In this document: positions 1-9,303 of the stretch, one piece after another
How the letters are laid out: each line of letters opens with the position of its first letter
Numbering within the stretch: the first letter of the stretch is position 1
Source: an uncultured Flavobacteriales bacterium
GTDB lineage: Bacteria > Bacteroidota > Bacteroidia > Flavobacteriales > BACL11
Assembly (NCBI GenBank): GCA_905478765.1
Contig: CAJQJY010000001.1
Coordinates: 48,694 to 112,693 of the forward strand
Length of the DNA: 64,000 bases
Reading direction: 5' to 3'
The notes under the pieces: model-generated
Seen by the model: only the letters and a program-made list of their open reading frames with translations
Database searches by the model: none
What the model was told of the DNA's origin: nothing
Program-made: the position numbers and the translations under genes

Positions 1-3000
1 ATATTCATACAGAAACTGAAGCTGAACCTTTAGGTTTAGAGATTCATGCACAAGCATTTGGATTTACTGCTGATAATGAAGTGAATGATATGACTTTTTA
101 CAATTATAAAGTAATTAACCGTTCAACATTACCTTTAAATGATACTTATTTTGGGCAATGGGTAGATCCTGATTTAGGGTATTATTTAGATGATTATGTA
201 GGTTGTGATGTAAATCTTGGATTAGGTATTTGTTATAATGGAGACGCTGAAGATGAAGGGGCTGATGGTTACGGATTTAATCCACCTGCTATTGGAGTAG
301 ACTTCTTTCAAGGACCAATAGCCGATCCAAATGATGGTATTGATAACGATAGAGATGGATTAATAGATGAAGGGTATGATGGTTTAGACAATAATAATAA
401 TGGTTTAATTGATGACCCACAAGAGCGTGAGCAAATTATTATGTCAAAATTTGTTTATTATAATAATGACTTTACTACTATGGGTAATCCTGAAAGTGGA
501 ACAGATATTTATAACTACTTAAGAGGTATTTGGAAAGATAATGTTCCTATGACTTATGGTGGAGATGGGCATGGTGGGGGATCAGGCTCAACAACTGACG
601 AATGTAACTTTATGTTCCCTGGAACTTCTGATGCATCTTTTGCTGGTACAGAGTGGACAGAGGTAACTGCTGGAAATGTGCCGGCTGATAGAAGATTCTT
701 ACAATCAGCTGGGGCCTTTACTTTACAACCCGGTGCTGTAAATGTTATTACAACTGGTGTCGTATGGGCAAGAGCTAAATCTGGTGGGCAAACTGCATCA
801 GTGCAGTTACTTAAAATTTATGATAGAGAAGCTCAAGCTTTATTTGATAATAATTTTGATATTCTTAACGGACCAGATGCGCCTGATGTAACAGTTCGTG
901 AGTTAGATAAGGAATTAATTTTTACATTATCAAATGGTGCTACATCAAATAATATTGATGAATCTTACTCTGAGAAAGATCCTTATATTACTAAGCCAGA
1001 AAATCTTGCAAACTATCCAAATTATGAGTTCCAAGGTTACTTAGTTTATCAATTGGAGAGTGCAACTGTTTCAGTTACTGATTTAGATGATCCTGATAAA
1101 GCAAGACTTATATTCAGAAGTGATGTAAATGATGATGTAACAGGAATTGTTAATCAATACTTAGATCCTATTTTAGCAGTATATACTCCAATTGAAGAAG
1201 TTTCATCTATATTGAGTTCTGGTGTAATAGGCTCTGTAGATGAGGGAGTTCAGTTTTCTTTCCAAGTTACTGATGATAGATTTGCTTTAGGAAATACAAG
1301 ATTGGTAAATCATAAAACTTATTACTTTATGTCATTATCATACGGTTACAATCGCGCTGAAGAGAATGCTGACCCTTATGATGTAAATGCAGCTGAATAT
1401 GATGGTAGAAACCAGCCTTATATTTCAGGAAGAAGAAATATTAAAGTTTATTCTGCAATCCCTCATGTTAATAATCCTGAAAATGGAGGTACAACTTTAA
1501 ATGCATCTTATGGTGATGGAGTTGAACTTACAAGAAAAGAAGGTCAAGGAAATGGAGGAATGGCTTTAGATTTTACAAAGCAAACTGTTGAAGATATTTT
1601 AACTTCTGAGGATCATAGAAGTTTAAATCCAACATATGTAGCTGGACAAGGACCAATAACTATTACGGTTGTTGATCCTGTAAAAGTACCGCAAGGAGAC
1701 TTTACTTTCAAATTAATGGATCCTATCTTTAATGTTAATGCTATTATCTCTTATGGAAGATGGGAATTGATTGATAATATAACAGGAAATATAAAAGCTT
1801 CAGCTGATCAAGATATTGAGTTAGGTTCTGAGCAATACATCTCTCAATTAGGATTGAATGTAAAAGTAAAACAAACACAAAACCCTGGTGCTGATCCAAC
1901 TAATATTGATGATAACGGTTTAATTTCTGGTACAATAGAATTCGAAAATCCTAATGACAGATGGTTAAGCGGGGTTGCCGATAGAGATGACGAGAACGGA
2001 TTCTTTAATATATGGGGCTTTAATTGGATTAGATCAGGTTCTTATACGAATGAGACTATTAATCAGTTGAGTGATTATAATATGACTGATGATCCAAATG
2101 GTGTATTTGAAGGAGTTGTAATGCAATCAAATGTTGCATCAGGACAATTTGGAAGTTTTGAATGGACAGGAGGAACATGGGCCCCTTATCGTTTTGCATC
2201 TAACTTTAACGATGGTCCTGGTATTAGTAATTCAATTACTAACTTAGCAAAACTTACGAATTTAAATTCAGTTGATATTGTATTCACTGATGAGAAATCC
2301 AAATGGAGTAGAGTGTGTGTTGTTGAAGCTCAAGATGATGAAACATTATCAATCGGTAATCAAAAGAAAATGGGATTAAGACAGTCAGTTTCTGTTGGTA
2401 AAGATGGTCTCCCAGATGGAATGTTAGATGCGAATGGTGATTCTATAAAAGGGATGGGTTGGTTTCCTGGTTATGCTCTTGATATTGAAACAGGCGAAAG
2501 GTTAAATATTATCTTTTCTGAAGATTCATGGCAAACTTCTGAGAATGGAAATGATATGAAATGGAATCCTACATCTACTTTATTAACTCCAGGTGATTTT
2601 CCTCAATATGATTCTCAGAATAATGAGTTTTTAGGAGGTAATTATTTATTAGGGGGAAAACACTTTATTTATGTTGTTAAAGGAGAATCATGGGTAAAAG
2701 GTTCTGAGGATTATATGACAGACACTGTTAGTTCAGATTTTTCACCTAATTATGATGAAAGTGCATGGATTTATAGTAAATTACTAAATGATAATAATGG
2801 CACTGGGAAATGGGCTGTATTCAAAAATGTGACTTGGGTTGGAGCTCCTTTGTTAGCACCAGGAAGAGATATGAATTTAGATAATAAGGTAGCTGTTAAA
2901 TTAAGAGTAACTAAACCTTATAATGCTTACGAAACTGTTACCGAAGATAAATTCTTTGATAGAAATATGGATTTAAATTTAGGAACAACTTATGTTGTCG

Positions 3001-3542
3001 CTTATGAAAATTCAACTTCTACATGGGGCGGTAAAACTGTTACTTATGATGGTGTTGATTATGAAGTTGGAGAGTCATTTGTAGCTACAGCTACACTTAA
3101 TTTTAGTGGTTCAGCAAAAGCAAGAGCTATTGAAGCAACTGCACTTAATAGTTTTAATCCTACTTATAGTTTCAATACTAATAATATTGTTGCGGTAACT
3201 GGTGATAATGATGTTGCTAAAGATGCCTTAGATATTATTAATATTGTTCCCAATCCTTATTATGGTTATTCTTCATATGAAGTTAATCAATTAGATAATA
3301 GAGTAAAAATTACAAACTTACCAAGAAGAGCAACTATAAAGATATTTAGTGTAAGTGGAGCTGAAGTTCGCACTTTAAGTAAGGATAATGGGATGACTTC
3401 AATAGATTGGGATTTAAAAAATAACTTTGGGATTCCTATTTCTAGTGGTTTATATATTTTGCATATAAATGTTCCTGGAGTTGGAGAAAAAATAATTAAA
3501 TGGTATGGAGCTTTAAGACCAATTGATTTAGATACATTCTAA
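1..3542 (+). CDS. Large secreted protein with T9SS-type C-terminal domain (5' end outside window)
   Basis: The reading frame is open from base 3, so the gene enters the window from the left; a GTG at 81 is internal and not the start. About 1,180 residues are visible. Near residues 80-115 of the part after that GTG there is an Asp/Asn-rich stretch (DNDRDGLIDEGYDGLDNNNN) like calcium-binding thrombospondin type 3 repeats. The last roughly 100 residues start with IVPNPYYG and contain ATIKIFSVSGAEVRTL and SSGLYILHI, the beta-sandwich pattern of T9SS sorting or FlgD-like domains. The chain ends GALRPIDLDTF, longer than a usual type A tail. A PorV/PorQ-family gene follows after 36 nt, a common pairing in Bacteroidota. 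The export route is inferred; the function is unknown. Confidence 0.8.
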   Translation, partial: IHTETEAEPLGLEIHAQAFGFTADNEVNDMTFYNYKVINRSTLPLNDTYFGQWVDPDLGYYLDDYVGCDVNLGLGICYNGDAEDEGADGYGFNPPAIGVDFFQGPIADPNDGIDNDRDGLIDEGYDGLDNNNNGLIDDPQEREQIIMSKFVYYNNDFTTMGNPESGTDIYNYLRGIWKDNVPMTYGGDGHGGGSGSTTDECNFMFPGTSDASFAGTEWTEVTAGNVPADRRFLQSAGAFTLQPGAVNVITTGVVWARAKSGGQTASVQLLKIYDREAQALFDNNFDILNGPDAPDVTVRELDKELIFTLSNGATSNNIDESYSEKDPYITKPENLANYPNYEFQGYLVYQLESATVSVTDLDDPDKARLIFRSDVNDDVTGIVNQYLDPILAVYTPIEEVSSILSSGVIGSVDEGVQFSFQVTDDRFALGNTRLVNHKTYYFMSLSYGYNRAEENADPYDVNAAEYDGRNQPYISGRRNIKVYSAIPHVNNPENGGTTLNASYGDGVELTRKEGQGNGGMALDFTKQTVEDILTSEDHRSLNPTYVAGQGPITITVVDPVKVPQGDFTFKLMDPIFNVNAIISYGRWELIDNITGNIKASADQDIELGSEQYISQLGLNVKVKQTQNPGADPTNIDDNGLISGTIEFENPNDRWLSGVADRDDENGFFNIWGFNWIRSGSYTNETINQLSDYNMTDDPNGVFEGVVMQSNVASGQFGSFEWTGGTWAPYRFASNFNDGPGISNSITNLAKLTNLNSVDIVFTDEKSKWSRVCVVEAQDDETLSIGNQKKMGLRQSVSVGKDGLPDGMLDANGDSIKGMGWFPGYALDIETGERLNIIFSEDSWQTSENGNDMKWNPTSTLLTPGDFPQYDSQNNEFLGGNYLLGGKHFIYVVKGESWVKGSEDYMTDTVSSDFSPNYDESAWIYSKLLNDNNGTGKWAVFKNVTWVGAPLLAPGRDMNLDNKVAVKLRVTKPYNAYETVTEDKFFDRNMDLNLGTTYVVAYENSTSTWGGKTVTYDGVDYEVGESFVATATLNFSGSAKARAIEATALNSFNPTYSFNTNNIVAVTGDNDVAKDALDIINIVPNPYYGYSSYEVNQLDNRVKITNLPRRATIKIFSVSGAEVRTLSKDNGMTSIDWDLKNNFGIPISSGLYILHINVPGVGEKIIKWYGALRPIDLDTF

Positions 3543-3578
3543 TAAATAAAGTAATAGACTATAATAAATATTATAAAT

Positions 3579-4640
3579 ATGAAACAAATTAATAACTGGA
3601 TAAAAGCTATAGCAATAATTGCATTAATGCTTCCTTTTTCTAATGCCTTTGCAGGTAATCCCCAAAGAGCAGGACAAGCAGGCGCTTCAGAATTATTGAT
3701 CAATCCTTGGGCTAGAACTTCTGGTTGGGGAGGAGCAAATGTTGCTGGAGTTAGAGGATTAGAGGGTATATTCTCAAATGTTGCCGGACTTGCTTTTACT
3801 GAAAAAACAGAACTGATTTTTAGTCAAACGCAATGGTTAAAATATGGAGATGAGGCTGTAAGTAATATTAGTGCTTTTGGTTTTTCTCAGAAGGTTGGAG
3901 AGTCAGGGGTTTTAGGTTTTTCTGTAATGAGTATGGATTTTGGAGATATTGAAATTACTACTGTAGATTTACCTGATGGTGGTATTGGTACGTATTCACC
4001 TTCATTTATGAATATTTCTCTTTCTTATGCTAAGATTTTTTCTAATAGCATATATGGGGGTATGACAGTTAAAATGATTTCAGAACAAATTTCAAATGTA
4101 GGAGCTAATGGTGTAGCTTTAGATGCAGGGATTCAGTATGTAACTGGTTCAGAAGATAATTTTAAATTTGGTATTGCGTTAAAAAATGTAGGACCAAGAA
4201 TGTCTTTCTCTGGTGATGGACTTTCATTTAGAGGTATAGTTGGTGATGCAGACGATTATAAAATGACTGTTGAGCAAAGATCATCAGATTTGGAATTACC
4301 GGCATTATTAAATATTGGACTTTCTTATGATGTTAATTTTATTCAACATAGAATTACTGGTGCTGGTACATTTACTTCTAACTCTTTTCAAAAAGATCAA
4401 TACCGTTTAGGCGGTGAGTACTCTTACAATGAAATGTTTATGGTAAGGTTGGGTTACACTTATGAGGATGGGATTAGAACACCATCAACAAGAACAACTG
4501 CCTTAAGAGGACCTACAGCTGGCTTTACAGTTGAGTTGCCAATGGGAGATAATGATTCAACTTTCGGTTTAGATTATTCTTACCGTCATACTGATCCTTT
4601 CCAAGGTTCGCACACTATTGGTGCAAGGATTAATTTATAA
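3579..4640 (+). CDS. PorV/PorQ-family outer-membrane beta-barrel protein
   Basis: This 353-residue protein has a Sec signal peptide (residues 1-25, cleavage after SNAFA). The mature part opens with AGQAGASELLINPWARTSGWGGANVA and GLEGIFSNVAGLAF, the N-terminal signature of the PorV/PorQ family, whose barrels shuttle or accept T9SS cargo at the outer membrane. Alternating aromatic/hydrophobic strands continue to the C terminus, which ends HTIGARINL. It lies directly downstream of a giant secreted protein and is probably cotranscribed with it; a hairpin terminator follows at 4665. It could be a cargo-specific paralogue rather than PorV itself, because the true PorV of the T9SS usually sits beside porU elsewhere. 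Confidence 0.85.
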   Translation: MKQINNWIKAIAIIALMLPFSNAFAGNPQRAGQAGASELLINPWARTSGWGGANVAGVRGLEGIFSNVAGLAFTEKTELIFSQTQWLKYGDEAVSNISAFGFSQKVGESGVLGFSVMSMDFGDIEITTVDLPDGGIGTYSPSFMNISLSYAKIFSNSIYGGMTVKMISEQISNVGANGVALDAGIQYVTGSEDNFKFGIALKNVGPRMSFSGDGLSFRGIVGDADDYKMTVEQRSSDLELPALLNIGLSYDVNFIQHRITGAGTFTSNSFQKDQYRLGGEYSYNEMFMVRLGYTYEDGIRTPSTRTTALRGPTAGFTVELPMGDNDSTFGLDYSYRHTDPFQGSHTIGARINL

Positions 4641-4664
4641 AATAAAAACAAACATATTATGTTC

Positions 4665-4688
4665 AAAAAGGAAGGTGACTTCCTTTTT
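4665..4688 (+). terminator. Rho-independent terminator after the PorV-like gene
   Basis: The sequence AAAAAGGAAG, loop GTGA, CTTCCTTTTT forms a perfect 10-bp hairpin ending in a T run, 24 nt after the preceding stop codon and 23 nt before greA. It separates the secreted-protein/PorV-like unit from greA. Confidence 0.85.
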
Positions 4689-4711
4689 GTGCGTTTATAA
4701 GCTTACTAATT

Positions 4712-5185
4712 ATGAGTACAATATATTTATCACAAGAAGGTTACAACAACTTAAAAGAAGAGTTAAATACTTTAAAATCGGTTGATAGACCAAGAGTTAT
4801 TAATCAAATTGCTGAAGCAAGAGATAAAGGTGATTTATCAGAAAATGCTGAATATGATGCAGCCAAAGAGGCACAAGGATTATTAGAGGCAAGAATTGCA
4901 AAACTAGAAAATAATATTGCTAACTCTAGGGTGTTGGATCAGTCTGAGATGGACACCACAACTGTTCATTTGCTTACTAAAGCTACTATAAAAAACACTG
5001 CTAATGATATGGTAATGACTTATGCTATAGTTTCAGAATCTGAGGCTGATTTTGCGGCAAAAAAGATTTCTGCTACTTCACCAATTGGAAAAGGCTTACT
5101 TGGGAAATCTATTGGTGATATTGCTGATATTGAAGTTCCTAATGGCATTTTGCATTTTGAAATTATTGATATCCAACCGTTATAA
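4712..5185 (+). CDS. greA: Transcription elongation factor GreA
   Basis: The 157-residue product matches GreA over its whole length. An N-terminal antiparallel coiled coil (about residues 1-75) carries the tip motif GDLSENAEYDAAKE with Asp41 and Glu44, the acidic pair that coordinates the second Mg2+ in the RNA polymerase active site during transcript cleavage. A C-terminal FKBP-like domain follows (SPIGKGLLGKSIGDI near residues 121-137). It rescues backtracked polymerase. The stop codon overlaps the next ATG by one base (TAATG), so greA and the HIT gene are probably translationally coupled. Confidence 0.97.
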   Translation: MSTIYLSQEGYNNLKEELNTLKSVDRPRVINQIAEARDKGDLSENAEYDAAKEAQGLLEARIAKLENNIANSRVLDQSEMDTTTVHLLTKATIKNTANDMVMTYAIVSESEADFAAKKISATSPIGKGLLGKSIGDIADIEVPNGILHFEIIDIQPL

Positions 5186-5577
5186 TGCCTAGTATTTTTT
5201 CTAAAATAGTATATGGTGATATTCCTGCTTTTAAAGTAGCTGAGGATGAAAATCATTTAGCTTTTTTAGATATTTTTCCTTTAGCAAAAGGTCATGTTTT
5301 AGTAATTCCTAAAAAGGAAACTGATTATATTTTTGATTTAGGTTCTGAAGAATATTCAGGACTTTTTAGTTTTGCTAAAAAAGTAGCAAAAGCAATGGAT
5401 AAAATTATCTCTTGTGAGAGAATTGGAGTTGCAGTTATTGGATTAGAAGTTCCTCATGCGCATATTCACTTAGTACCCTTGCAAAATGTTTCTGATATTA
5501 ATTTTGAAAGACCAAAATTAAAGTTTCCAGATTCAGAAATGAAAGAAATTGCTGATCTTATTAAATCTGCTATTTAA
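5185..5577 (+). CDS. HIT-family nucleotide hydrolase/transferase
   Basis: The product is 130 residues, the usual length for a HINT-like HIT protein. Residues 91-97 carry the histidine triad HAHIHLV; His93 is the expected nucleophile. The N-terminal block KIVYGDIPAFKVAEDE and LDIFPLAKGHVLVIPK are family landmarks. Members hydrolyse nucleotide phosphoramidates or dinucleoside polyphosphates; the substrate cannot be read from sequence. The gene is coupled to greA by a 1-nt overlap, an arrangement often seen in Bacteroidota, and its 3' end overlaps the convergent ruvC by 8 nt. Confidence 0.95.
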   Translation: MPSIFSKIVYGDIPAFKVAEDENHLAFLDIFPLAKGHVLVIPKKETDYIFDLGSEEYSGLFSFAKKVAKAMDKIISCERIGVAVIGLEVPHAHIHLVPLQNVSDINFERPKLKFPDSEMKEIADLIKSAI

Positions 5578-6124
5578 GTTTATTAGGATTATCTTTTAAG
5601 AAAGAACCCCAACTCGTATAACTTTTTCCACAACCTTGCCCAGGGGTTCTTTGAAAATGATGACAGACTGCTGCGGCTAACCCATCACTTGCATCTAAAT
5701 GTTTAGGCATTTCTTTAATATTTAAAATTGATTTTAACATTGCAGCAACTTGCTCTTTACTAGCAGTACCTTGCCCAGTAATTGCCATCTTAATTTTTTT
5801 AGGTGCATACTCAAAAATAGGAATATCTCGGTAAAGTGCAGCCGACATAGCAACTCCTTGCGCTCTTCCTAGCTTTAACATGGACTGTACATTCTTACCA
5901 AAGAAGGGCGCTTCAACAGCAAATTCATCTGGTTTGTATTCATCAACTAATTGCAGTGTTCTTTCAAAAATTTTTTTAAGTTTTAACTCATGTGACCCAA
6001 GTTTTGAAAGATGCAAAACCCCCATTTGAATGAGCTCCATTTTGTTGCCTTTTACATGAATCAATCCATATCCCATTATTGTTGTTCCTGGATCTATTCC
6101 TAATATGATATTATCAGTTTGCAT
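5570..6124 (-). CDS. ruvC: Crossover junction endodeoxyribonuclease RuvC
   Basis: The 184-residue RNase H-fold resolvase has all acidic catalytic positions: Asp11 in GIDPGTT, Glu71 in AVEAPFFGKN, and Asp144/Asp147 in HLDASDGLAAAVCHH. It cleaves Holliday junctions migrated by RuvAB. The KNVQSMLKLGRAQG segment is the conserved DNA-binding helix. It is divergent from the YbhN-like gene at 6155 and converges on the HIT gene. The C-terminal tail is about 10-15 residues longer than in E. coli. Confidence 0.97.
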   Translation of the reverse strand: MQTDNIILGIDPGTTIMGYGLIHVKGNKMELIQMGVLHLSKLGSHELKLKKIFERTLQLVDEYKPDEFAVEAPFFGKNVQSMLKLGRAQGVAMSAALYRDIPIFEYAPKKIKMAITGQGTASKEQVAAMLKSILNIKEMPKHLDASDGLAAAVCHHFQRTPGQGCGKSYTSWGSFLKDNPNKLK

Positions 6125-6128
6125 TTGT

Positions 6129-6136
6129 TATCTTTG
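6129..6136 (+). promoter_or_regulatory. Bacteroidota -7 box for the envelope operon
   Basis: TATCTTTG matches the Bacteroidota sigma-factor -7 consensus TAnnTTTG and lies 18 nt before the ATG at 6155, in the short gap divergent from ruvC. No clear -33 TTG was seen. Confidence 0.45.
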
Positions 6137-6154
6137 TAACAACAAAACTAAGCA

Positions 6155-7132
6155 ATGCTAAGCAGAAAAACTATTGGCTTCTTATTAAAAGTTGGAATTG
6201 TAGCTTTTGCTCTTTTCTTTTTGTATCAACAACTCACTTCCAAAAGTAGTGTTGAGCAATTTGATTTAGATCAAATCCTAGTTAAGTTACAAGAGAACTA
6301 CATTGTTGTTACTGTTGTAATTTTGATGATGTTCCTCAATTGGTTTATAGAATCATTAAAGTGGAGATTCCTAATTTCAAAGATTGAAAAAGTATCTATT
6401 AAACGCTCAATCCGTGCAATTTTTTCAGGAATTACTGTTTCTGCATTTACACCAAATAGAGTTGGAGAATATGGAGGAAGAGTATTTTGTTTAGAAAAAG
6501 CAGACAGAATTAAAGGTATTTTGATTACAGTTATTGGGTCTATGGCTCAGTTGGTAATAACTATATTTTTTGGTTCAATTGGAATTTTATTAATACCTAA
6601 TTTAATGCCTGAATTTGACGCAATACTATCTCAGTTTGTATTTGCATATCCAATAATGTTATTCTTATTGATATTGTTGAATGTACTTTTAGTTACTTTA
6701 TTTTTAAATGCCTCAGTGTTTTCAGTTGTTTTATCTAAGATTAAGTTTTTAAGAAAATTTAAAAAGTATAATGAGGTATTTTCCTTTTATAATTCATCAG
6801 AATTATTGGAAATACTGCTTTATTCAGTAGGGAGGTATATCGTTTTTACAACTCAGTTCTTTATTTTGTTACAAGTTTTTGGTGTCCAAATTGGATATGT
6901 TGATGCAATGATTTTGATTACCACTAAGCTTTTAGTGATATCAATTATTCCTACTATTGCAATTACTGAAATTGGAATTAGAGGCTCAGTTGCACTTTTC
7001 CTTTTCGGATTGGTTTCCGTAAATGCAATTGGGATATTATCAGCTACTTTTGTAATGTGGGTTATCAATCTTTTATTACCTGCTTTAATTGGAACAATCT
7101 TTATTTTCTCTCTTAAATTCTTTAGAAAATAA
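6155..7132 (+). CDS. YbhN/AglD-type membrane protein (lysylphosphatidylglycerol synthase TM family)
   Basis: The 325-residue integral membrane protein has about eight hydrophobic segments. The motif SAFTPNRVGEYGGRVFCLEK (about residues 104-123) is the signature of the UPF0104/YbhN family, the flippase-like domain also found at the N terminus of MprF. No LPG synthase catalytic domain is attached, so aminoacyl transfer to lipid is not implied. The stop overlaps the next gene's ATG by one base (AATAATG), placing it in an operon with a glycosyltransferase. A role in moving or presenting a glycolipid is inferred from that neighbour. Confidence 0.85.
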   Translation: MLSRKTIGFLLKVGIVAFALFFLYQQLTSKSSVEQFDLDQILVKLQENYIVVTVVILMMFLNWFIESLKWRFLISKIEKVSIKRSIRAIFSGITVSAFTPNRVGEYGGRVFCLEKADRIKGILITVIGSMAQLVITIFFGSIGILLIPNLMPEFDAILSQFVFAYPIMLFLLILLNVLLVTLFLNASVFSVVLSKIKFLRKFKKYNEVFSFYNSSELLEILLYSVGRYIVFTTQFFILLQVFGVQIGYVDAMILITTKLLVISIIPTIAITEIGIRGSVALFLFGLVSVNAIGILSATFVMWVINLLLPALIGTIFIFSLKFFRK

Positions 7133-8235
7133 TGCAGATTGGAATTTTAATAATCTTGTTTTTATATGCGTTATTAATTATAAGATATACTTTAGGTTGG
7201 CATAAAGTTAAAGCAATAACTAATAAAGATTTTACCCCAAAAGTTAGTATTGTAATTGCAATGCGAAATGAGGAAAATGAAGTAGAAAGATTATTGCAAA
7301 ATTTACAATCCCAAATTTACCCTACTGATAAGTTAGAGTTGATTTTAGTAAATGATCATTCAACTGATAATACCCTTAATATTCTAAATTTCTCACAATT
7401 AGATAATTTGCAAGTTATAAATATGCCCAAAGAAGAATTTGGGAAGAAAAATTCTATTAAAAACGCTATTGAGCTCGCAAGTGGGGATATTATTTTAGCA
7501 TCAGATGCAGATTGTAGTTTTAATCCGAAATGGGTGCGAACTATGGTTAACTATTTTAATGATGAGAATATAAAACTGCTGTCTGGTCCTGTTGCTTATC
7601 ACAAAAAAAAAGGAATATTTTTGAGTTTGCAAGCCTTAGAATTTTCTAGCTTAATTGGAAGTGGTGCTGGAGCAATTGGAGTTAACAATGCAATATTCTG
7701 TAATGGTGCTAATATGGCTTACAGAAAAGAAATTTTTTTAGAAGTAAATGAGTTTTCTATTGATACTGCAGTAAGTGGTGATGATGTTTTTTTACTTCAT
7801 AGTGTAAAAGCAAAGTATCCTAATTCTATTGCATTTGCAAAAGAGAAAAGTGCTATTGTGATTACGGATGCTGTGCAAACAGTTTCAGGATTTATTAACC
7901 AAAGAAAAAGGTGGACTGCCAAGAGTAGTGGCTATAAAGATAATGCAAGTATTTATACTTCATTTTTAGTTCTTTTTACTAACTTGGCATTCGTTTTTCT
8001 TTTTGCAATGCCCTTTTGGAATATTGAATATTTTAATTTATTCATATTATTTTATGGAGTTAAATTTTTGGTAGATTTAATTCTGTTATTCCCAATTTTA
8101 AAATTTTTCAACCGAATAGATTTAGTAAAATGGATTTTTCCTTTTGAAATCTTTTATTCTTTTTATATAGTTTTGATTGTGGTTTTGTCTTTTACAAAAT
8201 CATTTGAATGGAAGGGTAGAGTGCATAGTAAATAG
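7132..8235 (+). CDS. Membrane-anchored family 2 glycosyltransferase
   Basis: The 367-residue protein has one N-terminal membrane segment (residues 1-22), a GT-A domain and two to three C-terminal membrane segments. Catalytic landmarks are present: VSIVIAMRNEE, LVNDHSTDNT, the metal-binding DxD Asp125-Asp127 in ASDADCS, GDDVFLL and the processive-type QxxRW motif as QRKRW. It should transfer a sugar from a nucleotide donor to a lipid or growing chain on the cytoplasmic face. It is translationally coupled to the YbhN-like gene before it, and the permease ATG follows its stop with no gap. Confidence 0.9.
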   Translation: MQIGILIILFLYALLIIRYTLGWHKVKAITNKDFTPKVSIVIAMRNEENEVERLLQNLQSQIYPTDKLELILVNDHSTDNTLNILNFSQLDNLQVINMPKEEFGKKNSIKNAIELASGDIILASDADCSFNPKWVRTMVNYFNDENIKLLSGPVAYHKKKGIFLSLQALEFSSLIGSGAGAIGVNNAIFCNGANMAYRKEIFLEVNEFSIDTAVSGDDVFLLHSVKAKYPNSIAFAKEKSAIVITDAVQTVSGFINQRKRWTAKSSGYKDNASIYTSFLVLFTNLAFVFLFAMPFWNIEYFNLFILFYGVKFLVDLILLFPILKFFNRIDLVKWIFPFEIFYSFYIVLIVVLSFTKSFEWKGRVHSK

Positions 8236-9288
8236 ATGAATAACACATCATTAAATAAATTAGCTTGGAAAAAGTTTAAGAAAGATAAACTAGCTTTCTC
8301 ATCTTTAATATTTATTTTCTGCTGTGTGCTAATTGCTGTTTTTGCAACAATTATCAGCCCAGATGGCAGTAAAAATGCAAATGAAATGCATATTGAATTA
8401 GCAACTAATAAACCCTTAACTAAAATCATTTTTATAGAGCTTCCAAAGCAAATAATTGATGACTCTTCAATAATTGAAAAGTTGGTTTTTGGCACTCCAT
8501 CAAAAGTAAGTCGAATCCCGATTAGTAGTTTTGAAAATTTAGAGGGTGGATTAACTTATTTGCCTTTTCAATCAGAGATGGAAAAAAACTATTTTGGTGA
8601 TTATAAGATAGTGGAACAAACGTTTTGGTTTGGTACAGATAAGTACGGTAGAGATTTATTAAGCAGAATAATTCTTGGAACAAGAATATCTCTTTCAGTT
8701 GGTTTTATTGCTGTAATTATTTCATTAATTATCGGAATAATTTTTGGGCTTATTGCTGGTTATTTCAGAGGAAAAACTGATGATGTAATTATGTGGTTTG
8801 TAAATGTAATTTGGAGCATACCAACTTTACTAATGGTAATTGCAATTACATTGGCTTTAGGAAAAGGATTTTGGCAAGTGTTTGTAGCGGTTGGCTTAAC
8901 AATGTGGGTAGAAGTTGCTCGTATTGTTAGGGGGCAGGTCTTGGTTATTAGAGAATTGGAATATGTAGAGGCTGGAAAAGCATTGGCTTTTAAATCCTTT
9001 AGAATAATATTTAAACACATTTTACCCAATGTTATTGGACCAGTAATTGTAATTTCTGCAGCCAATTTTGCTGCTGCAATTTTGATTGAAGCAGGGCTTT
9101 CTTTTTTAGGGATTGGTGCGCAACCTCCTATGCCAAGTTGGGGAGGAATGATAAAGGATCATTATGCTTATATTATTATGGATAAAGCGTATTTGGCAAT
9201 TATTCCAGGTATGGCAATTATGACTTTAGTACTTGCATTTATGCTTTTAGGTAATGGTTTGCGTGATGCATTTGATGTTAGAAATTAA
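8236..9288 (+). CDS. OppC/DppC-type ABC transporter permease
   Basis: The 350-residue product has the OppC N-terminal region (WKKFKKDKLAFSSLIFI plus first membrane segment), an extracytoplasmic insert of about 90 residues, and a BPD-type permease domain of five segments. The EAA loop is visible as EAGKALAFKSFRIIFKHILPNV, which contacts the ATPase. AGLSFLGIGAQPPMPSWGGMI is the typical OppC C-terminal block. Peptide or nickel uptake is the family role. No partner OppB, ATPase or binding protein is adjacent; in Bacteroidota these genes are often scattered. The start directly abuts the glycosyltransferase stop. Confidence 0.88.
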   Translation: MNNTSLNKLAWKKFKKDKLAFSSLIFIFCCVLIAVFATIISPDGSKNANEMHIELATNKPLTKIIFIELPKQIIDDSSIIEKLVFGTPSKVSRIPISSFENLEGGLTYLPFQSEMEKNYFGDYKIVEQTFWFGTDKYGRDLLSRIILGTRISLSVGFIAVIISLIIGIIFGLIAGYFRGKTDDVIMWFVNVIWSIPTLLMVIAITLALGKGFWQVFVAVGLTMWVEVARIVRGQVLVIRELEYVEAGKALAFKSFRIIFKHILPNVIGPVIVISAANFAAAILIEAGLSFLGIGAQPPMPSWGGMIKDHYAYIIMDKAYLAIIPGMAIMTLVLAFMLLGNGLRDAFDVRN

Positions 9289-9303
9289 AAAATAGATTTA
9301 ATA

